A stretch of 64,000 nt of DNA from Paenibacillus cookii (GTDB taxonomy: Bacteria > Bacillota > Bacilli > Paenibacillales > Paenibacillaceae): the NCBI RefSeq assembly GCF_018333375.1, contig NZ_BORW01000009.1, positions 113,584-177,583 of the forward strand, given 5' to 3'. Below are positions 40,477-49,608 of this stretch, in pieces. The first letter of the stretch is position 1; every line of letters begins with the position of its first letter. The position numbers were made by a program, and so were the translations under genes. Below the pieces are notes generated by a model. That model did no database searches, was not told the origin of the DNA, and was given only the letters and a program-made list of their open reading frames with translations.

Positions 40477-43400
40477 TTAGAACTCAATATTGATGATGGT
40501 ATCTGCGTCCAACTCTTTCAGAATCCGTTCCTTAAGCGCGGCTATATATTTGTCAACATCTTGCGGGGTTTCAATCTGCCAAGAAGCGGCAAGGTTCACA
40601 CTCTTAATACTAATGTTCTTTCTTTTCTTAATCTTCGGGTGGGGTATAGGCTCTGGATTCACAGTGCTGCTTTGATTATATTTTCCACTTTCCTCCTTAA
40701 CCTTGTCGCGTGCAATTTGCTCATCTTTCTTTGATAATTCATTCAGCAGCCGAACTTTCAATGCGTCGGCTTCCACCTTAATATTCTGCATAGTCGCGAC
40801 ATTGTTGCATGTTCTCGCCTTTTCCATAATTTCAAGGAAAAGCTGATGGAAGCGGTTAGTAAATTGGTCCTTGTATTCCTTTGTATCCAATACATCAAAT
40901 ACTCGTTTCCGGGCATCTTCTATCGCCGCGATCACGGGAGCTTCCATATCCTGCAATAATTTCGCATAAAGCTCTGTAAATTGATCCAATAATACAGGCA
41001 ATTTAGGAATTTCACTATAAGGAGATTCTTTTTTCAGGATCGCTTTAATTTCATTAACAACTTGTTCGACTTTTTCATCTACGATAAATGTCTTACTTTC
41101 CTCATAAATTTTCATTAAGTTCAAAGCTTTCTCAAATACTTTCTTTTGTTCCCCGTCAAAGAATAATTTGACCGGTTCGTAGTCTTCAGCAAAGTCAAGG
41201 TAATCGTCCCGGTCTGCTTGCAGCTTCTTGAAAAACTCTGCCGGGGACTGAATCTGAAGAATGGCACGAAGCAAGTTTTTTCCGAAAGCGACAACCTTCT
41301 GTCCAGGGAATGACTTTGCCTGGTACATGATTTCAAATTTATCCAGCTCATTCAATATATCCCTGCTGTACTTCTGGAAACTCTGCATCATGGCATCATC
41401 ATCTTCATTGACGCTGGAGGCGCCGAATAATTCCTTCATGACTTCGCGAACAGCTTTCTTTTGGCTGTCGGATGCTTTCTCTCTTCGCTCTGTCAACAGC
41501 TTTTCAACAAATTCTCTCTTGGTGACGTAGTTGATAATTTCTTCATGCGATTTATTCAGCAAGGTCACACTTGTTCCATTAACGGTAAACGAGATATCGC
41601 CGTTCTTGAATAGTTTGGCGACGAGCCATTCCACATCATCCTCCACGAAACCATACGGTGCCTTCATAAAACGATCCATCAAACTCTTCATGGATGTCTT
41701 CATGTGCATGGAAGAATTATTGGAAATAAAACTAAGCATATCGTTTAAGGCATGGACATTCGGTTGCGTAGCGCCCTCCAGAGTGAGGGTAAGCTGGTTT
41801 GCACTCTTGAACAAGGCCCGAATATTGGCTTCACCCATGGGAGTGTCAATGTACGAAAGTTTATGATATACAGTGGATACGAGGCGTCCCAGTGCATCGT
41901 TGATTCTTGCCGTTACGTCTTTTGAAGAAATCTGAGCTTTATCCCCATTCACATAAATCTCAGCATTCTTCAAGGATTCGATCAAAAATAACTTGGCGTT
42001 TCCATTTCTCTCCCGCATCTCAACACGCTTGGCTTCCTTGATCTGTTCGAATTTCGTCAGTGTGCTGGAGGTGTTAAGGCGTAAATACTTCTCGATTTTC
42101 AGAGCACTCCTGATTTCATCCAGAAAGGCTGAATCATTGGGGAGTACGACAAGAATTTCCCTCCCCTGTCCTGAGATCATGCGCAAGGTAGTTTCATCGG
42201 TGCTGTAGTCAGTACTCGGAGTGAGTACTCTTATGCCGATATCGTAGCTCTGGTTCGATTTATAAGGACGATCATCCACAAATCGGTTGTAGGCAAAGTT
42301 ATACCTGCCATTAAAGGCCGGGTAACGATATTTTTCACCTTTGAATATGTCATCAAAGATGAGCTCCGAAACTTTGCCAATGACTTCGGCCATCTCCACA
42401 TTCTGGCTCTCAATTTCACGGTTGATCTCCTGTTCTTCATTGGTCAAGAACACATAGATATCGCCAGTCTTCTGAATCAATGTTTGATTGGCGAGAATTT
42501 TCAATGCTTCCTCTACTTGCTTTTTCAATTTCATTCTATCGGTATCAATATCTGCGATCATTAAACTGGTAATATTATCAATGTTGGCTTTAATCTCTTT
42601 GACGTATTTGATCATGAACAGCGTTTTCAGTACGTTAACAGCAAAACAGTCATCCAGCTTGTCGGGGTTAATATAATCGTTATCCATTGCGCGGCTAATG
42701 ACACCCTTATGACTGTGATCCAGGAATTGATGCAGCGCATCGTAGAACATATTAAAGGGGATCAATGTACCGGCTGGACGATCCATCAGTTTTACCGCCG
42801 ATTCCTTAAACAACGCAATCATGGAACGCTCGCCTTCAGCCAAATGCTTGCCCGAAGCCCCATGAGTTCTGATGGAGGTCAGGACGCTGCCCAGCAAATT
42901 GAACTGGTAAGGCACAAAAGGATAAACGGCTGCAAAGTCGCAGTCGTCTGCGTACAGTTTCTTTTCTATACCGTCATTGAACACAATCAGGTTTTTGATA
43001 ATGGTAGCTTTCTGTTCATACAGCAATCTTAGCGTCTGCTCAGCTGTCGTATTTTTATCCAAAATTCTCTTCTTGATCACCTCATCGACATTGGCTGAAG
43101 AAAGAGACAGACGGGTATCGAATCGTCCTTGAATCTTGGAGAAGTCGTTCCCCTTCGTCTTGGTAATGGAATCAATGTCCTGTTGGCTGGTAACGACAAT
43201 CCAAACCTTGCCCTTGCAAGCCGTCCCCAGATCCTCGGTTACCGTTTGCAAATTAAGCATCAGCTTGGAGTCATCCCCTATGTACTGGCCGATCTCATCC
43301 ACCAGGAATACAATGTGATGATTATTTCCCTTCCGGTCGATATATTCTTTCACCAGACGTGCAAAATTTTCAATGCTAATGGAGTACGGTTCCGTCGCTT

Positions 43401-44088
43401 TCTCGCACCAGTTTCGAGCAGCAACCTCGCTCATAAAGCCCATTTCAGCCAATACTTCCACTATGCTGTCTTGAATAAAATCAAACTTATGTCGGGATTC
43501 TTCCCATGGCTTGCCGAAATTCTTTTGAAATAGGTTCTTAAATTCTTCATAGCGGTCTTCTTCTACAAGTTGTCTTTCCAAATCTGCCAGAAATGGAATG
43601 GAGCCGCAAAACCCTTGCATTTCGTTAAATACCTTAAGAAATACGGAGACTATGGCATCTTTGGACTGTTTTCCGGTCATTTCACTCTTGGAATCGATAT
43701 TGAAAAGAACGACATCCGTTGGCACACTAGCAGCAAGTTTCATGTCTGCCAGTACCATTGGGTCAGCAATTTTATTATCTTCTATGAAGTAATCAAGTGC
43801 TTTCTTTCCTTGCACTTCCTTATTACTGAGCAAGTACGAAAGGATTTTCAGAAAGTGAGATTTACCACTGCCAAAAAAGCCAGAAATCCATACACCCATT
43901 TTATCGGTGTACCCGTTAATCCCTTTCTTATAACTGGAGAAGAAATCCGCAAAGTGCTTTTGTAGTTCTCTTGTCACAACGTATTCTTCAAGTTCTTGCT
44001 TAATATTTTCTTCATCGCCTTGACCAACTTTGATGACACCCTTAATATCCCGATCGATTTCTCTAACGAACATTTCCTTGATCTTCAT
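40477..44088 (-). CDS. brxC: BREX P-loop ATPase BrxC
   Basis: A 1203-residue ATPase with Walker A WISGFFGSGKSHFLKIL (about residues 67 to 83) and a Walker B-like IVFLVDEIGQYIG near residue 265. The long helical remainder is typical of BrxC/PglY, which is needed in all BREX types. Start MKIKEMFVREIDR fits. It is 12 bp downstream of brxB. Confidence 0.95.
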   Translation of the reverse strand: MKIKEMFVREIDRDIKGVIKVGQGDEENIKQELEEYVVTRELQKHFADFFSSYKKGINGYTDKMGVWISGFFGSGKSHFLKILSYLLSNKEVQGKKALDYFIEDNKIADPMVLADMKLAASVPTDVVLFNIDSKSEMTGKQSKDAIVSVFLKVFNEMQGFCGSIPFLADLERQLVEEDRYEEFKNLFQKNFGKPWEESRHKFDFIQDSIVEVLAEMGFMSEVAARNWCEKATEPYSISIENFARLVKEYIDRKGNNHHIVFLVDEIGQYIGDDSKLMLNLQTVTEDLGTACKGKVWIVVTSQQDIDSITKTKGNDFSKIQGRFDTRLSLSSANVDEVIKKRILDKNTTAEQTLRLLYEQKATIIKNLIVFNDGIEKKLYADDCDFAAVYPFVPYQFNLLGSVLTSIRTHGASGKHLAEGERSMIALFKESAVKLMDRPAGTLIPFNMFYDALHQFLDHSHKGVISRAMDNDYINPDKLDDCFAVNVLKTLFMIKYVKEIKANIDNITSLMIADIDTDRMKLKKQVEEALKILANQTLIQKTGDIYVFLTNEEQEINREIESQNVEMAEVIGKVSELIFDDIFKGEKYRYPAFNGRYNFAYNRFVDDRPYKSNQSYDIGIRVLTPSTDYSTDETTLRMISGQGREILVVLPNDSAFLDEIRSALKIEKYLRLNTSSTLTKFEQIKEAKRVEMRERNGNAKLFLIESLKNAEIYVNGDKAQISSKDVTARINDALGRLVSTVYHKLSYIDTPMGEANIRALFKSANQLTLTLEGATQPNVHALNDMLSFISNNSSMHMKTSMKSLMDRFMKAPYGFVEDDVEWLVAKLFKNGDISFTVNGTSVTLLNKSHEEIINYVTKREFVEKLLTERREKASDSQKKAVREVMKELFGASSVNEDDDAMMQSFQKYSRDILNELDKFEIMYQAKSFPGQKVVAFGKNLLRAILQIQSPAEFFKKLQADRDDYLDFAEDYEPVKLFFDGEQKKVFEKALNLMKIYEESKTFIVDEKVEQVVNEIKAILKKESPYSEIPKLPVLLDQFTELYAKLLQDMEAPVIAAIEDARKRVFDVLDTKEYKDQFTNRFHQLFLEIMEKARTCNNVATMQNIKVEADALKVRLLNELSKKDEQIARDKVKEESGKYNQSSTVNPEPIPHPKIKKRKNISIKSVNLAASWQIETPQDVDKYIAALKERILKELDADTIINIEF

Positions 44089-44100
44089 ACCATCAGCTCC

Positions 44101-44679
44101 CTAATCAACAAGCCTGAATGCTCTGTAGTAATTATCGTCTTTAATTTCCGAAAACAGGATTAATTCCTGTCCATCATACTTACCCGGGTAAAACATAACC
44201 ACCGGCACATGATCAATTGCCTGATGAAGATTATTCAACACCTTATGTGACCTTAGCAATGGATAGCATTTCCCGATTCCGGTTAAGAAGACCACGGCTT
44301 CCTGCGGGGTACGTTCTTGAATATATTGAACGATTAGACTGGCATCATCATTGATCTGGAGGAGATTTCCGACTGATTTTACGATTCGTTCAAGCCCTTT
44401 TTTCTTTTCGAACATAAAACACTGTTCCATGAAGCCTTCCTGCTCAAGAATGTCAATGATGATATCGTAGAGGTCAAAAACAACCAGTTCAAAACCATCG
44501 ATTGCTTTGGAATTTTTAGCCTTCATGTACTCGATTCGTTCCCTGACAATCAGTTCTTTCTCCGCCGGATAATCGAATACATAGTAACCTACTTCATTGC
44601 CAAGCCCTTTGTTCTGGCGAAAACTTGGCATGCGGATCATTCGTTCCGCTATATCTAATCTTTCTTCCAAGCTGGCCAT
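44101..44679 (-). CDS. brxB: BREX protein BrxB (DUF1788)
   Basis: A 192-residue protein of the DUF1788 family. Features are MASLEERLDIAERMI at the N terminus, YYVFDYPAEKELIVRERIEYM, and a C-terminal PVVMFYPGKYDGQELILF segment. Its biochemical role is not established, but it is essential in type 1 BREX. It is 2 bp from brxA. Confidence 0.9.
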   Translation of the reverse strand: MASLEERLDIAERMIRMPSFRQNKGLGNEVGYYVFDYPAEKELIVRERIEYMKAKNSKAIDGFELVVFDLYDIIIDILEQEGFMEQCFMFEKKKGLERIVKSVGNLLQINDDASLIVQYIQERTPQEAVVFLTGIGKCYPLLRSHKVLNNLHQAIDHVPVVMFYPGKYDGQELILFSEIKDDNYYRAFRLVD

Positions 44680-44681
44680 TC

Positions 44682-45284
44682 TTATCTCACCCCTGTCAGG
44701 GCATGAACCATCAATTCCATGCCTTTATCCCTCAGATGTTGTTCCAGCGTCTTATCTAATATTGGTTTCAGAATCTTTCTGATCCCGGATGCACGATCTG
44801 TTAAACCGGCTTCCATCAACATTGTCTTATAACAGGTGCCCAGTCTCTTAAGGGTGTAATCGGTCCATTTTGCAACTTTCTCACTTTGCAGTTGCTTGTT
44901 ATTGAAGAAAATTCTGATGTCACTGTCAGCCAGTTCATCGCTTCCAATAATCAGCTTTTCCCGGTAAACCTCATAAACGAAATCGAAGAATAAGCTGTCT
45001 GTCTTCATTATTGCAATGAGGTTGATGATTTTCTGCGTTGCTATATCACTTTGTTCAAAAAGCGAATAAAATGACTGATCTAAACTTTTTACCCGATTGG
45101 ACACTGTATTAAATATTTGTATTGCCCTATCTTGTGTGGGAGCCGCGAATAGATTTTCTTCTAAATTTAGCACTTTAATCTCTTTCAACGTTTTCCCCTG
45201 ATTGATCAGGTTTATCACCTTACAAAACTCAGAAAACCAGAACGAAAGCTTCACCATTCCTGCACTGTATTCTTGTTTTCTCAT
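44682..45284 (-). CDS. brxA: BREX protein BrxA (DUF1819)
   Basis: A 200-residue helical protein, DUF1819/BrxA, a small DNA-binding-type component. Features are WFSEFCKVINLINQGKTLKEI and FFDFVYEVYREKLIIG. Its start overlaps the stop of the Xre gene by 4 bp, indicating coupling to the regulator. Confidence 0.9.
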   Translation of the reverse strand: MRKQEYSAGMVKLSFWFSEFCKVINLINQGKTLKEIKVLNLEENLFAAPTQDRAIQIFNTVSNRVKSLDQSFYSLFEQSDIATQKIINLIAIMKTDSLFFDFVYEVYREKLIIGSDELADSDIRIFFNNKQLQSEKVAKWTDYTLKRLGTCYKTMLMEAGLTDRASGIRKILKPILDKTLEQHLRDKGMELMVHALTGVR

Positions 45285-45532
45285 CCTTTGTCACCATTCA
45301 GTGCAACATGTGCGACAGCTTCATTCTCCGGTTTATTCACAACCTCCACGATATCCCCGATATCGCAAGCCAATGAACGGCAAATCTTAACAAGAACCTC
45401 CATAGAAACAAATTCATTGTTCGAGAGTTTCGTCAAGGTATTGGGACTGATTCCGGTCATTCTCCGTAATTCTGTTCTCTTCATTCCTTTATCAATCAAC
45501 AACTTGAAAAGCTTGTTGTAACATACATCCAT
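45281..45532 (-). CDS. Xre-family regulator heading the BREX operon
   Basis: An 83-residue Cro/CI-type helix-turn-helix protein: MKRTELRRMTGISPNTLTKL is the HTH and CDIGDIVEVV the usual end. It precedes brxA with a 4-bp overlap, and a 70-bp dyad lies directly upstream. It probably represses or tunes the BREX promoter, as small regulators do in other BREX loci; the direction of control is inference. Confidence 0.85.
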   Translation of the reverse strand: MDVCYNKLFKLLIDKGMKRTELRRMTGISPNTLTKLSNNEFVSMEVLVKICRSLACDIGDIVEVVNKPENEAVAHVALNGDKG

Positions 45533-45547
45533 AATTTATACACCCTT

Positions 45548-45617
45548 TTATACATACTTTAAGAGCCTACAAGTTACAGAATACCACATGTTATAGGTTC
45601 TTAATAGTTATGTATAA
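45548..45617. promoter_or_regulatory. Large dyad at the BREX promoter
   Basis: Outer arms TTATACAT (45548 to 45555) and ATGTATAA (45610 to 45617) and inner arms AAGAGCCTA (45561 to 45569) and TAGGTTCTT (45594 to 45602; one central mismatch) are nearly concentric. It overlaps the predicted -10 and is 16 bp from the Xre start, so it is the best candidate operator of that regulator. Confidence 0.55.
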
Positions 45618-45638
45618 GAAATTGCGATTTTTTATCAA
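45611..45638 (-). promoter_or_regulatory. Candidate promoter of the BREX operon
   Basis: On the minus strand TTGATA (45633 to 45638) is 16 bp from TATACA (45611 to 45616), whose -10 lies in the outer arm of the dyad. The Xre ATG is about 80 bp downstream. Confidence 0.45.
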
Positions 45639-45655
45639 TCTTAAGCAATGGTTGC

Positions 45656-46238
45656 TTAAAATGGTGAATTGTTTGCTTTCTCGCTTACCCATGCAAAGGA
45701 TAGCTCAACCTCATGAATACGGACAGAAGGGGTGAGTTGGTTAGTTTGGCCTTGCAACCCGAATAGACGGACGAAATTTACATAATCCTCTAGCCATGCG
45801 GAGGCCGGACTAAAAGAGTGAACCAGCATGATTGCCTTCTTGGCATTCAGATTCATAGCTTCCAACAAGGCCGAAGCGGTACGATGAAGCAGCTGATATC
45901 GAATGGAATCCAAATTTACGGAATCCTCAAGCTGCAGGGTTTCTCTAAGAAAAGCGAGCCTCTTTCTCTTGCCGTCGCTCGCTTGCTCCAGCCAGTCCTT
46001 CACCAGTTCTCCGAAAGGCTCTTCCACTTTTCCTTCCACCATGATAACAACCAAATCTCGATCGCCTTGCCTAGCACAAAAAGATCGTTCTGAGACGGTG
46101 CCTTTTGATTATCCAAATACAAGTCCACGAATGGGCTAGTTCGTAGGCAGAATACCCTTTCTTCCACTGCTTCTCCGGATCGGCGAGAAAGCTTCTCCAC
46201 ACATTTAAGTCATTCGTTTGGATACAAAAATGTTTCAT
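45656..46238 (-). pseudogene. Broken DUF6946-like gene
   Basis: The start is clear: AGGAGGAAA before ATG at 46238, then MKHFCIQTNDLNVWRSFLAD, but the frame breaks after GYSAYELAHSW. The protein continues in a second frame (VDLYLDNQKAPSQNDLFVLG, near 46070 to 46130) and in a third (GDRDLVVIMVEGKVEEPFGE to the stop at 45656, with RYQLLHRTASALLEA and MLVHSFSP). As I remember the family, intact members have about 30 to 40 more residues between the first two parts. So two frameshifts and a deletion inactivated it. It lies 25 bp after the AddA-like gene and was probably its last operon partner. Confidence 0.65.
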
Positions 46239-46263
46239 ATTGCCTTTCCTCCTGCCAGAAAAA

Positions 46264-49200
46264 CTACAGCGATACAAACCTCCGCAAACTAACAAAATAC
46301 AATCCAGCTTCATTCATCCGATAACCGAACGTCTCAGACCAGGCCTTAGCATAAGCCTGCACTTGCGGCGCATAAAACCGAACAAACTGCTCCAATTTGC
46401 TCTCATCCAATTGATCCGTTTTGAAGTCGACGATCACCCAGCCATCTTCCTCTTCGAAAGCGAAATCTATTACACCCTTCACCAAGATATGGCCACCGTT
46501 ATCAGTCTGATATTTCAATGCCGCGGCGGCTGTTTCCGACATCGTTTGCTCGGTTGCGGGATAAGACGTTGTCTCCCTATTGCCCTGAACCATCATGATC
46601 GGGATTTCAAACAACCGTTGCTTCGCTTGCAGACTGCGCTGCCAGAGTTCACTTTCTAGAACTTCTCGGAGAACAGGCAGAGCATCCCCCGCGTCCTTCT
46701 CTGCAACCTCTTCGACCTGGCAGAGGTATTGAACATACTCAGGCAATTCGCTCATCGGAAGACCATTTCCAACCGCCTCAAGTCCCTTATGGATCACGCT
46801 GCCGAAAGATTGGCCCCTCCCAGTGGCTGACCATTCCGGTGTGTCACCAGTACTTTTCGTCAGCCCGGTAACGGTTGCTTTCGCATAAGTTGGCTGGCGC
46901 AGCTGATGGAACACTTTCTCCCTCTGGGCCAAGTAAGCACCCAGATCAATGGATGCTGCTTCGGATTCGGATAAAACAGATGAAGGTGTCCCAATTACGA
47001 TATCTCGTTCAATTCCCCGATCACACTCGCCAGTCCCGACATCCGAATCCGGAACATCCAACTCCCGGATTAGCTCCATCCCATCCATGAGTGAACTCCA
47101 CGGGCACTTGGCAGGTTGTTCGGGGTAGAGACTGACGACTAGCATTTGCTTGGCCCGCGTCGCCGCGACGTAAAGAAGCCGATCCCGCTCCGCATGCATG
47201 AATGCTCGCTCCCGCACTCTCATCGCTTCCCAGCCGACCGGCTGAGCAATCGTATCTTTCTGAAACCCTTTCGATTGCTGGATCAGGAAATAGCCCGCGG
47301 CCTCAGCCTCCGAACGATCAACAAACTGGTCGGCGTCATGATCCTTCTCCCCGCAAGGACAAGCGAGAAACACGATAGGCGCTTCAAGCCCTTTTGCCTT
47401 ATGCACGTTCATGATCCGTACCGCTTGCCCTTTGCCTGTGTAAAGACTGGCGGTTTCCATACCTTGGCTCTCCCGAATGGCCGAAATCGCATGCGCCAGT
47501 TCATGCCAATCCGATGCGAGCATGGCGTCACGCTGCAATCGCTCCAACATCTTAAGCAGTGTTCCAGACCGATTTGCTCCAGCTTCTTGCACCGTGGAAT
47601 AAGGCAAAAGACCGGTATCCTCCAGAATGCAATACAAGGCTGTCCATGCAGGCAATTCTTTCACCCAGCTGGCATATTCCCGCAATTTACGGCATACAGC
47701 AACAACTCGACTTTCCTGTTCTTTTGACTCCTCTGGCAGCCGATAGATGGACCATGCATTCCCTTGAGCACGATACTCCATCAGCTCCTTGTCGCTAATG
47801 CCGAATAGAGGTCCGCGCAATACGCTCAGCATCGCCACTTGATCGGACGGATCGGCCAGGTAGAGGGCCAATTGTCCCAGCGTATGAAGCTCGGGGTATA
47901 GAGCGGAGCTTCCGACAGTTTCCGCAGCAACGCCCCGCTTCTCCAATTCTTCTGCGTAGAGATGCAAATAATGCCTTGTTCTTGTCAATATAAGAAAATC
48001 GCTGGGCTGCGCCTCTCTGAGCACCCAAGATGAACCGTTGCGCTCCTGAACCTGCAAATTTCCGTCGCGGCAAGCCCACGCGATGGTTGCGGCAATACGC
48101 TGTGCGTCAACCGCCGCTACTTCATCCTTGCCTCCGGGAATTTTCGGGTAAGTGAGTGCATAAACCCCGTGACCCGCGCGCTTATTCCCCTTTGGATTCG
48201 GTATATTCGTTTCCATCCGGACATAAGCGGCTTGAACATCGGTCTCCCGAACGGGAAGCTTGCCGACAAATTGCCCGTTCACAAAATCGCCGATCGCATC
48301 GACGGATCGGAAATTGCTGGTCAAGTGAAGCACATCTCCACATGCTTGAATCCGCGATTTAACCTCGTTATAAATGGAAATATCCGCGCGGCGGAAACGA
48401 TAGATGGACTGTTTCGGGTCTCCCACGAGGAACAAGGAACCCGGCTTTGGAGTAAGCTTCCGCCAATTCCGTTCATTCGGATCATCGCCGGCCCCCGTTA
48501 AGAGAAACATCATTTCCGCTTGGACCGGGTCGGTGTCCTGAAACTCGTCGACCAAAAGCCGTTGATATCGGCCGGCGAAAAACGCTCGAACCTCCGGGTA
48601 ATCACGCAGAAGACGGCAGGCATACATCAGCAGATCCTGAAAGTTCAGCTTCCCTGCCTGCAATCGCCGTTCTCTGCAATACTCCAATGCAGGCAAGACA
48701 AATTGAATGACTTTCGGATACAGATATTCCCGCCACGATTGAAGAAAGGGGAACAGGACCGTAATCTGCCAATCGTGAAATCGTTCGGATATGGCTTTGG
48801 CTTGCTTCTTATCCGTCCATTTGTACTGCTTCACATCCAGTTTGAAGTCAAACATCTTCGCAAGCGTTAGCATCAACATATCGTCCTGCTCATCCGACAA
48901 CCGCAGCATACGATTAGCAGTACGCAGTTTTGCCTGAAGATTATCCCACCCTTTTTCCGGTTCAGCTGTCGGTAGAAACCTGTTGGCTTCTTCAATCATG
49001 GGAAGCAAGGAGAGTCGGATGAGGTTGAAATCAGGACGATGAACCGGTTCGCAAGGGATTTGGAGATCCGTAAAAATAGATACCCGATCATAGACATTCT
49101 TCAGGATGCTGACGTCGATTCCCACCTCGGTAAAGGAGGCAAGTGCTTCACTATCTTCCTCCTGCAGCTGAATCAGATATTCATCCCAGCATTGATCGTG

Positions 49201-49608
49201 GAACGCACGATTCATTTCATCATCCATTTCTTCGAAAGAAGGGTCCAATCCGGCCTCAATCGGTCGCTCGCGAAGCATGGAGGAACAGAACGCATGGATC
49301 GTTCCAATAAAGATTTGGTCTAGATTGGCCAAAGCTTCTTCCATTCGTTCTCTAGTTTCGCCTTCAATATCAGCCGTTTTCCGCTCTAAAGCAATGCGGA
49401 AACGCTCCTTCATCTCATCCGCCGCTTTATTCGTAAAGGTGATCGCCGCAATATGCTCCATCTTCGCCGTTCCGGACTCGATGAGTGCCAGCAATCTGCC
49501 GACCAAGCTGGTTGTCTTGCCCGAGCCTGCACCGGCTTCTACCAGAAAGGTCGTGTTCAGCTCCTCCAATATCCTCTTTCTAGCTTGTTGATCGGATGGT
49601 TCATTCAA
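46264..49608 (-). CDS. AddA-like UvrD-family helicase-nuclease
   Basis: A 1114-residue protein. Walker A EAGAGSGKTTSLVGRL is at about residues 24 to 39, helicase motif II VDEFQDTDPVQAEM near residue 375, GDPKQSIYRFRRAD, and INVHKAKGLE-type motif MNVHKAKGLEAPIVFL. The C-terminal RecB-like nuclease has VIVDFKTDQLDE. TTG at 49608 overlaps the stop of the AddB-like gene and has GGAGG before it. AddAB resects DNA breaks; a second AddAB-like pair in a defence island suggests an anti-phage nuclease. It could also be the only AddAB of the strain, which cannot be judged here. Confidence 0.85.
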   Translation of the reverse strand: MNEPSDQQARKRILEELNTTFLVEAGAGSGKTTSLVGRLLALIESGTAKMEHIAAITFTNKAADEMKERFRIALERKTADIEGETRERMEEALANLDQIFIGTIHAFCSSMLRERPIEAGLDPSFEEMDDEMNRAFHDQCWDEYLIQLQEEDSEALASFTEVGIDVSILKNVYDRVSIFTDLQIPCEPVHRPDFNLIRLSLLPMIEEANRFLPTAEPEKGWDNLQAKLRTANRMLRLSDEQDDMLMLTLAKMFDFKLDVKQYKWTDKKQAKAISERFHDWQITVLFPFLQSWREYLYPKVIQFVLPALEYCRERRLQAGKLNFQDLLMYACRLLRDYPEVRAFFAGRYQRLLVDEFQDTDPVQAEMMFLLTGAGDDPNERNWRKLTPKPGSLFLVGDPKQSIYRFRRADISIYNEVKSRIQACGDVLHLTSNFRSVDAIGDFVNGQFVGKLPVRETDVQAAYVRMETNIPNPKGNKRAGHGVYALTYPKIPGGKDEVAAVDAQRIAATIAWACRDGNLQVQERNGSSWVLREAQPSDFLILTRTRHYLHLYAEELEKRGVAAETVGSSALYPELHTLGQLALYLADPSDQVAMLSVLRGPLFGISDKELMEYRAQGNAWSIYRLPEESKEQESRVVAVCRKLREYASWVKELPAWTALYCILEDTGLLPYSTVQEAGANRSGTLLKMLERLQRDAMLASDWHELAHAISAIRESQGMETASLYTGKGQAVRIMNVHKAKGLEAPIVFLACPCGEKDHDADQFVDRSEAEAAGYFLIQQSKGFQKDTIAQPVGWEAMRVRERAFMHAERDRLLYVAATRAKQMLVVSLYPEQPAKCPWSSLMDGMELIRELDVPDSDVGTGECDRGIERDIVIGTPSSVLSESEAASIDLGAYLAQREKVFHQLRQPTYAKATVTGLTKSTGDTPEWSATGRGQSFGSVIHKGLEAVGNGLPMSELPEYVQYLCQVEEVAEKDAGDALPVLREVLESELWQRSLQAKQRLFEIPIMMVQGNRETTSYPATEQTMSETAAAALKYQTDNGGHILVKGVIDFAFEEEDGWVIVDFKTDQLDESKLEQFVRFYAPQVQAYAKAWSETFGYRMNEAGLYFVSLRRFVSL

